DNA of 64,000 bases. Source: Nitrososphaerota archaeon (lineage in GTDB: Archaea; Thermoproteota; Nitrososphaeria; Nitrososphaerales; Gagatemarchaeaceae). The stretch's first letter is position 1, and each line of letters starts with the position of its first letter. The notes beneath the pieces were generated by a model. That model saw only the letters and a list, made by a program, of their open reading frames with translations. It was not told the DNA's origin and made no database searches. The stretch is from the NCBI GenBank assembly GCA_028867035.1, contig JAGWHB010000002.1:86852-150851 (forward strand). The letters are read 5' to 3'. This document shows positions 32,897-40,842 of the stretch, piece by piece. The position numbers and the translations under genes are program-made.

Positions 32897-33355
32897 TCAG
32901 CAGCAAGCCGCGCGCTGGCGGCCGCCTCTGCGCGAAAGTGCTTCGTCCATGAAGGCCTGGGGCGACGCAACGCTCCCTCGGGGCCCTTCGTAGGACTTGA
33001 GCCACTTCGTGAGGCACTGCCTCCTGTCGAACAGGAACGTGCCAGAGCAACAGATGGAAAACCTGTTTTCGTCGTCGACCACGTAATGCAACAGCGCAGA
33101 CTTGGGCCGCGCAGAGGCTACCTTCCTGTCCTTGATTATCACTTCGACCTTGTTCCCGCAGACGGGGCAGACTGCTTCCGCCTTCAGGTCGTGGTACAGC
33201 CCTGTGAGGAGGATGTCTGCCCCGCAGCCTACGTTCGAAGTCAGGCCCGAGTCCAGGACCAGGGCGTTCGGGGTCTTGCTGTTGGTAGCGCCGACTATGT
33301 TGGCCATTAGGGTCAGTGGCACGACGACCCTGCTGTCCGGGATTCGGTCCCGCAC
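32897..33355 (-). CDS. Short MerB-type organomercurial lyase-like protein
   Basis: 152 residues, co-linear with the catalytic half of MerB but without its N-terminal helix-turn-helix domain. NVGCGADILLTGLYH aligns with the MerB Cys96-xx-Asp99 region and RFSICCSGTFLF with the Cys159 region, so the two Cys and the Asp needed to cleave C-Hg bonds appear present. It also has CPVCG and a CC end. The GTG start lies 43 bases inside the preceding MerB gene. It may be a second lyase or a mercury carrier; activity is untested. Confidence 0.65.
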   Translation of the reverse strand: MRDRIPDSRVVVPLTLMANIVGATNSKTPNALVLDSGLTSNVGCGADILLTGLYHDLKAEAVCPVCGNKVEVIIKDRKVASARPKSALLHYVVDDENRFSICCSGTFLFDRRQCLTKWLKSYEGPRGSVASPQAFMDEALSRRGGRQRAACC

Positions 33356-33975
33356 GCATCGGACGAATCCCTGATCCTTCTTTCGAAGAACCGCGACACC
33401 TCCCGAAATTCATCGGGGGCTAGAATGGCTACCCCTGGGTGCTTCGATGCGTACTGCTCCGCGGTCTCGCCCAAGGCGAACCAGTTCGACGGATAGCACA
33501 CCGTCCCGCGAAGGTCTTTGGCGTCCATGTGGGCCGGCCACGAGAGCACGGCCGTGCTCGGCTCCATCGTCTTCACCCCTTCAGGTGCGATCGTGAGCCG
33601 TATCTTGGCCCCGGAGATCGGGTCGGTGCTCGTTACGTTTGCAGTCTTCCCGAGCAATAGAGGGAAGAGCAGCGTATCGCCGGCGCACCAGGTGTAAAGG
33701 TCGTGCCCGTCCACCTTGAAGGCGTGGCGCGTGGGGACGCTTGTCAGGCCGAGCCCTATCAGGTTGCCTTCCTTGTCGAGCTCCGCTCCCATCCTAGTCA
33801 GGAAGTCCTTCGTGTCCTGCAGGAGGATGTGCAGTTCGCCGGCTACCTCATCCACTCCCAACGGCCGGCCCCAGGCCAGGAGTCCCAAGACTTTCACTAG
33901 AGAGATGAAGTCCGGCCCCAGGTCGGCAGTGAGTCGACCCATCTCTTCAGTCAACGGTTTGTGTTCTGTTTGCAT
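33313..33975 (-). CDS. merB: Organomercurial (alkylmercury) lyase
   Basis: MerB splits C-Hg bonds and passes Hg(II) to MerA. The 220 residues include an N-terminal winged-helix-like domain (about 20-75) and the core HDLYTWCAGDTLLFP, with Cys and Asp in the Cys96/Asp99 positions, then GTVCYPSNWFA for Cys159 and ASKHPGVAIL. The gene converges on merA and overlaps the shorter MerB-like gene. An AT-rich TAATAC near 34007 may be its promoter. Confidence 0.9.
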   Translation of the reverse strand: MQTEHKPLTEEMGRLTADLGPDFISLVKVLGLLAWGRPLGVDEVAGELHILLQDTKDFLTRMGAELDKEGNLIGLGLTSVPTRHAFKVDGHDLYTWCAGDTLLFPLLLGKTANVTSTDPISGAKIRLTIAPEGVKTMEPSTAVLSWPAHMDAKDLRGTVCYPSNWFALGETAEQYASKHPGVAILAPDEFREVSRFFERRIRDSSDACGTESRTAGSSCH

Positions 33976-34071
33976 TTCTTGTCAGTCTGCCTTGGCCCCG
34001 GGTCCGTATTAGGATGCTACCAGACAGGAGGGGCACAACCATAAAGAGGGGGCCGGCCACATCCACTAGCC

Positions 34072-34731
34072 ATGAAGAGGCTCGTGGTGGAAATCCCGTA
34101 CAAACGGTTCTGGATTGGATTCTTCGGCTCATATGCCAAGCGAGTGAAGGTCGTGGAGGCGCTGCGGTGCTTCAAGTGCGACTCCGAAGGCTTCGCCGTT
34201 ATCTGCAGGATAAAGCTCCTAGACGAAAGCCTGTCATTGAGAGACCTCGTCAAAGGCAGCCCCATCAGGAACATCGAAGTCCTCTTCACAGAGAAGGATG
34301 GTTCGATGGTGATATTCATGTCGGGTGAGTATCCTGAGGAACTAAGGGCCAGAAGACGCGCGCCCGTCGCCAACGTCTTCCAGAGCAAGCCCCCTGAGTT
34401 CGTCGACGTGGACTGGATGAAGGTCGAACTCGTCGGGGAGGAAAGCGGCCTTCGGGAATTCCTCAACAGAGAAGAGCTGAAGCTGGAAGAGGCTCCCAAG
34501 ATTCTATCTCTGACCAGGTTCGAACCGAGGGCCGGCGAATCGTTGGTGTCGGCGCTCCCTCGTCAGCAGAGGCGTACGCTTCTCGCCGCTTACGGGCTCG
34601 GATACTACGACCTCCCGAAGAGAATATCGTCCGAGCATCTTGCTAATCTTTTGAAGATTGACAAGTCCACCCTTGCCGAACACCTGAGGAAGGCGGAGAG
34701 GAAAATCATCAAGAGCGTACTAGTGGCCTAG
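34072..34731 (+). CDS. Bat-like (HTH_10) regulator, copy 1
   Basis: 219 residues. The C-terminal LPRQQRRTLLAAYGLGYYDLP, ISSEHLANLLKIDKSTLAEHL and RKAERKI is the bacterio-opsin-activator-type HTH. The N-terminal domain has paired Cys (ALRCFKCDSEGFAV), possibly a ligand or metal site. A CATAAAG box lies about 27 bases before the ATG. It is tail to tail with a paralogue at 34776 and follows the MerB operon divergently. Confidence 0.85.
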   Translation: MKRLVVEIPYKRFWIGFFGSYAKRVKVVEALRCFKCDSEGFAVICRIKLLDESLSLRDLVKGSPIRNIEVLFTEKDGSMVIFMSGEYPEELRARRRAPVANVFQSKPPEFVDVDWMKVELVGEESGLREFLNREELKLEEAPKILSLTRFEPRAGESLVSALPRQQRRTLLAAYGLGYYDLPKRISSEHLANLLKIDKSTLAEHLRKAERKIIKSVLVA

Positions 34732-34775
34732 GAAGGAGGCAGAGCGGTTTGGAAGTGACGTGCGCTTGGCTGGCG

Positions 34776-35417
34776 CTAGAAGCCTATCACCTGCTTTAAC
34801 AGTCGCTTCTCCGCCTTCCTGAGGTGCTCGACCACCGTCGATTTGTCCAGTTCGAGGGCCCTGGCCACTTTGGCCGAGTCGATCCTTCTGGGGACGTCGT
34901 AGTACCCGATCTTGTAAGCCGCCGTGAGTATGTGCCTCTGCTTCTCGGTAAGGGACATCATGGGAGAGTTCGGGTCCAAGGTCTCATCCGTCAAGGACAG
35001 GACTCTTGTCCTCACGCCGAGCTTTTCCAGGAACTTGAAGAGTTTCTTGATCTCTGTCGCGTTCCCGAAGTAGGTCATCTTCGCGCGCCCGTCCCCGAAT
35101 TCGGTAGGGAGGCCGACATACACCCTGGGCCATTGCTCACCCCTGGTCGTGCAATTCATGGGCTCACACTCGTAGTAGACGACATAGGATCCCTCTGCTT
35201 TGGACAGGCGCTCTATGCGGGAGAAGCCGCCTGAGCGGTCAAGGTCCTCCAAGTCGGCGCCCTTCTCCTTCAAGGACACCCTGGCGATTCCGGCGCACCC
35301 CCTCGAGTCGCACGCGAAAAAGTGGATGATTTCACAGGACGAAACCTGATCTGGGAGGCTGGTGCCACCCAGCTTCTCCAAGTCCCGGAGCGGCATCTCT
35401 ACGACTGCTCTGCGCAT
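34776..35417 (-). CDS. Bat-like (HTH_10) regulator, copy 2
   Basis: 213 residues from the ATG at 35417, 26 bases after a GATAATAG box. The C-terminus, LTEKQRHILTAAYKIGYYDVP then ARALELDKSTVVEHLRKAEK, is the same HTH as its neighbour. The N-terminal domain again has paired Cys (FACDSRGCAG) plus a CEPMNC segment. It is divergent from the ABC exporter operon and probably regulates it. Confidence 0.85.
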   Translation of the reverse strand: MRRAVVEMPLRDLEKLGGTSLPDQVSSCEIIHFFACDSRGCAGIARVSLKEKGADLEDLDRSGGFSRIERLSKAEGSYVVYYECEPMNCTTRGEQWPRVYVGLPTEFGDGRAKMTYFGNATEIKKLFKFLEKLGVRTRVLSLTDETLDPNSPMMSLTEKQRHILTAAYKIGYYDVPRRIDSAKVARALELDKSTVVEHLRKAEKRLLKQVIGF

Positions 35418-35504
35418 ATCCAAGCCTGCGGACCACGCCCTATTATCCTTGTGCCCAACAGGTGGGGCAGTAAGTTAATCCGCATCCGGAATCAACCCGA
35501 TTCT

Positions 35505-36500
35505 ATGAGTTCGCAAGCACTGGAGACGGTGGAACTGGGGAAGCAGTTCGGACAGATTACGGCATTGAACGACGTTACGATTTCGGTCCCGGAAGGGGAG
35601 GCGTTCGGGCTTTTAGGGCCGAACGGGGCAGGAAAAAGCACGCTGGTGAAGATACTCATGACCCTGACTGCACCCACCAGCGGGAGTGCCCGGGTCTTCG
35701 GGCTGGACGCGGCGAACCAATCCCATGAAATCAGGAAGCTCGTTGGCTACGTCCCCCAGGATGTCTCAGTGGACTGGTGGCAAACGCCGCGTCAGATTCT
35801 GCGCATGCTTGGGACGTTCTATCACGTCCCCAAGAACAGAATCGAGTCCATGATAGACGACGCGTTAGGCGTTGTTGAGCTGGAAGACAGGGCAAACGAC
35901 ATCACCCAGACCTTCTCCGGAGGGATGAAAAGGAGACTGGACATCGCGACCGCCCTCCTCCACAAGCCAAGGATGCTGGTGCTGGACGAGCCGACGCTCG
36001 GGCTGGACGTCAAGACCAGGAGAAAGATTTGGGACTACATCAAGCGGTTGAAGGAGGAGCGCATGACGGTGCTCGTGACGACTAATTATCTTGACGAGCT
36101 GGAAGAGCTTGCGGATCGCATCGCAATCCTGGATAGAGGAGAGGTCAAGGCGATGGGGACTCTGGACGAGCTCAAGTCCTCGCTGGGTCAGGAGCTGGTG
36201 AGAGTAGAGTTCACCTCTGTGACTTCTTGCGCCTGCGGCTTGGGCGAGATGACAGAGCCATTCAGGCAGGTCGCGCGCAACGGGACTCTCGAACTCGATC
36301 CTGCACGGAGATCCGTGACCTTCCAGGTGGAAGACGGTGTGGGGAGCCTGTCGCTCGTGACCGATCTTATACGGACAAAGGGGCTTTCGAACTCTGTCAA
36401 GTCAGTCGCCCTGACCAGGCCCTCATTGGAGCGGGTCTTCGGGCAGTACACGGGAAAGACCATCGAAGAGCCTCAGGCTTGCGGGAGCGGATGCCGTTAG
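35505..36500 (+). CDS. ABC exporter ATP-binding protein (DrrA-like)
   Basis: 331 residues from the ATG at 35505, which follows a GTTAAT box by about 28 bases. Walker A LLGPNGAGKST (about 37-47), signature FSGGMKRRLD (about 139), Walker B MLVLDEPTLGLD and an extended C-terminal domain typical of DrrA-like drug or antibiotic exporters. The C-terminal end is Cys-rich (SCACGLG; PQACGSGC). The permease begins inside its last codons. The substrate is unknown. Confidence 0.92.
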   Translation: MSSQALETVELGKQFGQITALNDVTISVPEGEAFGLLGPNGAGKSTLVKILMTLTAPTSGSARVFGLDAANQSHEIRKLVGYVPQDVSVDWWQTPRQILRMLGTFYHVPKNRIESMIDDALGVVELEDRANDITQTFSGGMKRRLDIATALLHKPRMLVLDEPTLGLDVKTRRKIWDYIKRLKEERMTVLVTTNYLDELEELADRIAILDRGEVKAMGTLDELKSSLGQELVRVEFTSVTSCACGLGEMTEPFRQVARNGTLELDPARRSVTFQVEDGVGSLSLVTDLIRTKGLSNSVKSVALTRPSLERVFGQYTGKTIEEPQACGSGCR

Positions 36501-36502
36501 GG

Positions 36503-37312
36503 ATGACCGAAGCCGGTCAATCTAGTTCGACACTTGCCCCAGAGCACCTGCGCGTGTCGTGGATACTCGCGTTGAGGTGGCTCCGGGAGCTGAAGCTTGG
36601 CGGGGTCGTCAACGTCAGCGTCTTCCTCTTCCTCCAGCCCATGATCTGGCTTCTGATATTCGGGAGTCTCTTCTCAACGGTGTCTATGCTCCCCGGCTTC
36701 CCCACTGGCAACTACTACGGGTTCATCATGCCAGGAGTCATCGTGTTCACAAACCTGGCATTCCTGTCCTTCGGAGGTGGTTGCATCATCCACGACTTCG
36801 AGACCGGCTTCCTGTTCAAGATGTGGGCTGCCCCCATCGGCAAGCTCGCAATCGTGACGGGGAGGACCATTTGGGCCGTCATACTTAGTGCATTGCAGAC
36901 GGCTACAATATTGCTGGTTTCGCTCGGGCTAGGCGTCGGCTTCAGCGGAGGACTGGCCGGAGTCTTCATGATCTTCGTTCTTTCTGAGATGCTGGTGGCG
37001 GGACTGACCGCCCTCTCCCTCACGGTTGCGTTCTTCCTGAAACATGCGTTCGCTTTCCAGAGCGTGACCGCATTCCTAGCCACTCCGCTTGTGTTCCTGA
37101 GCACGGCCCTGCTCCCGCTCGTTCTCATGCCGGGATGGATGCAACCGATAGCGGCGGCTAATCCTGTGTCTCCCACGGTCAACGCAATCAGGGACCTCGT
37201 GTCGGTGGGCTTCTCCTGGGGGAGCATAGCGGGAGCCCTGGGGTTGCTAGCGGTATTCGACGTCCTGACTTTCTCCATCACAGTGCTGGCCTTCAGACGG
37301 AAGGTCTCCTAG
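36503..37312 (+). CDS. ABC-2 type permease (DrrB-like)
   Basis: 269 residues, six hydrophobic segments, with the ABC-2 pattern LQPMIWLLIFGSLFS and the late ATPLVFLSTALLPLVLMPGWM followed by NPVSPTVNAIRDLV, which is the family signature. I chose ATG 36503; ATG 36491 overlaps the ATPase stop and is equally possible. It forms the exporter with the preceding ATPase. Confidence 0.9.
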   Translation: MTEAGQSSSTLAPEHLRVSWILALRWLRELKLGGVVNVSVFLFLQPMIWLLIFGSLFSTVSMLPGFPTGNYYGFIMPGVIVFTNLAFLSFGGGCIIHDFETGFLFKMWAAPIGKLAIVTGRTIWAVILSALQTATILLVSLGLGVGFSGGLAGVFMIFVLSEMLVAGLTALSLTVAFFLKHAFAFQSVTAFLATPLVFLSTALLPLVLMPGWMQPIAAANPVSPTVNAIRDLVSVGFSWGSIAGALGLLAVFDVLTFSITVLAFRRKVS

Positions 37313-37337
37313 CCGGAATCGGAGGTCATGGCAGGAT

Positions 37338-38792
37338 ATGGCCATCGAAGGTGCTAGCCAATCTCAGACCATCCTCGGGAGGCTCGAAACGATCCCATTC
37401 GGGAGGTTCCACGCCATCCTCCTGGCGCTGGTGTTCACAGCCGTCGCCTTCGACAACATGGACCAGGTCACGCTGTCCTTTGTCATTCCAGCGTTCAGCA
37501 AGGAGTGGGGGCTCACCCCAGCCGTTACCAGGCTTCTTCCGGCCGCGGGGATAACAGGGACTCTGATAGGGGCCATAACCGGTGGCTTCGTCGCTGACAG
37601 GGTGGGCAGAAATAAGACATTCAGCGTGATGATATTGGTCTTCGCTCTGACCGAGCTGGCCAACGGCTTTGCGACCAGCTTTGCCTATGTGGTGGCGGTA
37701 TGCCTGGTCATGGGGGTCGGCGTCGGAGGAGCAGTCGTCATCGCCTTCTCAACAATCTCTGAATTCGCCCCGGCAGACAGGAGGGGGATGATGCAGATAC
37801 TGACGGGGGTCGTTTCGATAGGGGCGGGCTACATCATAGCTTCTGGGCTAGCCTATACGGCGATGCCCGTCCTCGGATGGAGGTTCCTCTTCGCCGTGGG
37901 GGTCATCCCTGCGTTCCTCGTCCCCCTCTTCTTGAAGTACGTCCCAGAATCCCCACGATATCTGATTGCCCACGGCAGAATCGACGAGGCCATCCAGAGC
38001 GTGAGGAAGGTGGAAACGATTGCTGGTGTCGAGCACGTCCCGAACCTCACGGTCGGGCCGGCCGTCCCTTCGAGTGAGGAGAGGGCGGGGAACCCGAAGG
38101 AGCTCTGGAAAACGAAATACAAGGTCAGGACCGCCCTGATTTGGACTTACGGAGGCCTCTGGGGGTTCTTCAATTTCAGTCTGCTGATCTGGCTCCCTAC
38201 GGCGCTCACAGGCAGTTTCGGATATTCGTCCTCCAGCGCCGCATTCTACACTTCTGTCATAGACTTGGTCGCCATACCCATCGGGTTCGTGACGGCCTAC
38301 CTCTATGAGAGGGCAGGGAGGAGGCCGATTCTGGCTATCTACCCCGTCGTAGGAGGGGTCGCGACCATCCTGCTCGGCTGGTTCGGCGTGCAGGGGATGC
38401 TTTTTCCTGCCACATTGGTGGTCCTCGGGGTCCTGGTCTATTCCACCGGGTTCGCCCTGGCTGGGATGTTCCCTCCTTACGCCAGCGAGCTCTACGATAC
38501 GAAGTTGAGAGCCAGCGGGACAGGGTGGGGGGTCGCGGTGAGCCGCTTCACAGGGGTGGTCGGTCTTCTAGCCGGAGGGGCGCTCCTGGCGACAGGCGTC
38601 GGAGGTTTCCTCTTCTTTGCGGTCGCTGGCGTCCCTGCACTCATTGCCGGGGTAGCATTTGTCATCTTGGGCGCGGAGACTAGGAAACGGAGTCTTGAAG
38701 ACATAGTCAGACCGCTGGCATACGGGCGCCGAGTTCCCATTTTTCTCGCCACTAGTGCAAATGGGAAACCATCGCCTGATCCGAAGAAATGA
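37338..38792 (+). CDS. MFS transporter, sugar/organic acid porter type
   Basis: 484 residues, 12 membrane segments. MFS motifs: FDNMDQVTLSFVIP in helix 1, GGFVADRVGRNKTF after helix 2, PESPRYLIAHGR before the central loop, YERAGRRPILAIYP after helix 8. It follows the ABC permease by 25 bases, probably in one operon. The substrate is unknown; the PESPRYL motif is typical of the sugar porter/aromatic acid branch. Confidence 0.9.
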   Translation: MAIEGASQSQTILGRLETIPFGRFHAILLALVFTAVAFDNMDQVTLSFVIPAFSKEWGLTPAVTRLLPAAGITGTLIGAITGGFVADRVGRNKTFSVMILVFALTELANGFATSFAYVVAVCLVMGVGVGGAVVIAFSTISEFAPADRRGMMQILTGVVSIGAGYIIASGLAYTAMPVLGWRFLFAVGVIPAFLVPLFLKYVPESPRYLIAHGRIDEAIQSVRKVETIAGVEHVPNLTVGPAVPSSEERAGNPKELWKTKYKVRTALIWTYGGLWGFFNFSLLIWLPTALTGSFGYSSSSAAFYTSVIDLVAIPIGFVTAYLYERAGRRPILAIYPVVGGVATILLGWFGVQGMLFPATLVVLGVLVYSTGFALAGMFPPYASELYDTKLRASGTGWGVAVSRFTGVVGLLAGGALLATGVGGFLFFAVAGVPALIAGVAFVILGAETRKRSLEDIVRPLAYGRRVPIFLATSANGKPSPDPKK

Positions 38793-38874
38793 ATCGTTCG
38801 CGGACATCGCCGCACCAAGAGGGACGAATCGGGCGAAAGTTCAAGTTCTTCACTTTGCTAATGGTGCCAAACAA

Positions 38875-40794
38875 CTATGAAGGGACGTCCTTCCTCCTTA
38901 GCCTAAATACGTATAGTCCTATGACCGCTGCCCCAGCCAACGTGGCTCCTACGGCAGCGAAGAGGAGGCTGCTATCAGTGCCCCACTGGGCGGTGATGGT
39001 CTCGGGAGATGTGATGACTGTCGAGCCGCTCGCCTGGTCCGAGGAGAAACTGCCAGTCCATCCCGAGAACCTCTGATAGACAAGAGGGCCGCCAGAAGAC
39101 GCCTCGTCGATGGAATAGGTGGCTGACGTCCCACTCCTGTACCAGCCTGATCCAGTGGTGTTTCCTATCGGACTTTCTACGCGAAACTCATAGTATGTCG
39201 CATATCTCGCCGTGAAGTTAATTGGGGCCGAGGCGGTAACATTGATTGCGTGCCCCGTCGAATTCCCCATGCTGACGAAGACATATCTCGTCTCCTCCGA
39301 CGGCTGGATCAGCGCCAGGAGCGAAATGGTGGTCGCAGTGTCGTTGGAAGTCCTGAAGACGGCGACCCCTGACTGGTCAGTATCAAGCAGGGCGGTCCTT
39401 CCGCCGTAGGTGAAGTTGACCGGCACACCTGCGAGAGGCCCTGAATCCGAAACCACTCTCACATTGTACGCCACGGGAGCGATGACGGGCGCGGAAATGA
39501 AAGAAACTGCTGCCGTCGCTGCCCCCGCCCCGTCAAGGACGGCTGTGATGTTCGCTGCACTCCTGCTACCTGCTGTAGCCGTCCCGATGGCGTATCCGAG
39601 GGTGGAAACCTCAACACTGGAGGGGACGGTCACGCCCGCATTCGAGGACGAAATGTACACAGTGGCCAGTCTGTAGGGCACCGGCTGCGTTCCAAGGTAG
39701 AACCCAACGGAGAAGCTGTAGGCCTCACCGACCCTCATCTGTGGAGGGAACGACAACCTCAGGGTCGGCTTTAGTGGCCCGACCACCCTGATCGTAAGAG
39801 GAAGAACGACCAGACCAGGTGCTAATGCTGTAATCTGCGCCGTCCCAGTGGCGTTCGCGTAAACTGGGAAGACCGCGCCATCTTCGCTGCTCAGGACGAC
39901 CTGACTGTTCAAGGGTTCCACAACGCTCGAATTGCTCGAAAAGAGACTGAGGGTGACGGTCCCCTCGGCCGGGGCGAAAGTGGCATTGAACAGCGAGACC
40001 GAGAGGAACTCGGCGCTTCGACCTGTAAGGTTGGCGTTTGGAGGGCCTACCATCACCTCCTGAGGGTTAGTCCCCCGTGGCGACAGGCCGACAGCCACTG
40101 TCGCCGATGTGAAGCCAGAGGCAGCCGCAGTGATCGACAGATACGGCGTCGTGAGGGAAAGGTTTGAAGGCACGAGGATGCTGAAGTAGGCATCAGAGGA
40201 GCCTGACTGTACCTCCACACTCTGCTGGGGGACGCCCTGAAGGGAAGCCACGATGGAAACTTGGACTCCCCTAGGGGTTTCGAAGGGCAAGCCTGAAGCA
40301 GTCAGTCTGACTCGCAGATGGAGAGTGTCTCCAGGGGATACTTGGCTGTTCATTGGATCAAGTAAGAGGGCGAAGTCATTGAAGAGCAGGGTGGAGACTT
40401 GGGCAGAACCGGATAGGAACCCGTCAGCCGTGGCAGTCAGCTTCACCGACCCTTGAATTCCTGCCTTCACCTGCGCCTCCGCGTGAGACTTTCCGAAGGG
40501 AACGGTCACCTGCTGTGCGACGTCCGCGACGGCCGAATCTGACGAATAGAGGCTGACCGTGATTTCCTGCCTCGCTGGAGACGGGTTTCCGATCACGTCT
40601 ACCAGTTGGACTATGACAACCCCGGACCCGCCGGGCGGCAGCTGGCTCGGTATCGCGGTGAGCCTAATCGAGACTGGCGGTAGAAGGGCGTCTGACGCCG
40701 GAGGCTGAGTTGCCCGTGCGGTTTGGATTTCGGGAAGCACACAAGGCACCAAGAGAAGGCAGATCGCGGCCAGGACCAGCGGGGTTCTCTTCAC
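38875..40794 (-). CDS. Large secreted, membrane-anchored Ig-like surface protein
   Basis: 639 residues from a GTG. It has an N-terminal signal (LVLAAICLLLVPCVLPE), several beta-rich Ig/invasin-like repeats (for example PGDTLHLRVRLT, GSVKLTATADGFLSG, GTAQITALAPGLVV) and one C-terminal membrane helix (about 612-632) with a basic RLRRKD tail inside. It shares a two-way promoter with the pilus platform gene, so it is probably a surface or mating-contact protein of the pilus module. Confidence 0.8.
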   Translation of the reverse strand: MKRTPLVLAAICLLLVPCVLPEIQTARATQPPASDALLPPVSIRLTAIPSQLPPGGSGVVIVQLVDVIGNPSPARQEITVSLYSSDSAVADVAQQVTVPFGKSHAEAQVKAGIQGSVKLTATADGFLSGSAQVSTLLFNDFALLLDPMNSQVSPGDTLHLRVRLTASGLPFETPRGVQVSIVASLQGVPQQSVEVQSGSSDAYFSILVPSNLSLTTPYLSITAAASGFTSATVAVGLSPRGTNPQEVMVGPPNANLTGRSAEFLSVSLFNATFAPAEGTVTLSLFSSNSSVVEPLNSQVVLSSEDGAVFPVYANATGTAQITALAPGLVVLPLTIRVVGPLKPTLRLSFPPQMRVGEAYSFSVGFYLGTQPVPYRLATVYISSSNAGVTVPSSVEVSTLGYAIGTATAGSRSAANITAVLDGAGAATAAVSFISAPVIAPVAYNVRVVSDSGPLAGVPVNFTYGGRTALLDTDQSGVAVFRTSNDTATTISLLALIQPSEETRYVFVSMGNSTGHAINVTASAPINFTARYATYYEFRVESPIGNTTGSGWYRSGTSATYSIDEASSGGPLVYQRFSGWTGSFSSDQASGSTVITSPETITAQWGTDSSLLFAAVGATLAGAAVIGLYVFRLRRKDVPS

Positions 40795-40811
40795 ACCGGG
40801 AAAGCCTTTGA

Positions 40812-40824
40812 CCGGTTTTAAGGC
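40812..40824. promoter_or_regulatory. Two-way promoter box GGTTTTAAGG
   Basis: CCGGTTTTAAGGC lies about 26 bases before the minus GTG at 40794 and about 24 before the plus GTG at 40843. One near-palindromic AT core therefore fits leaderless starts in both directions. Confidence 0.55.
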
Positions 40825-40842
40825 GGGCCAGGCTCCAGCTTC

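Noticed and set aside
36227..36502. N-terminal extension of the ABC-2 permease
   Set aside because: It lies fully inside the ATPase gene and is Arg-rich noise; the ATG at 36503 or 36491 fits the operon.
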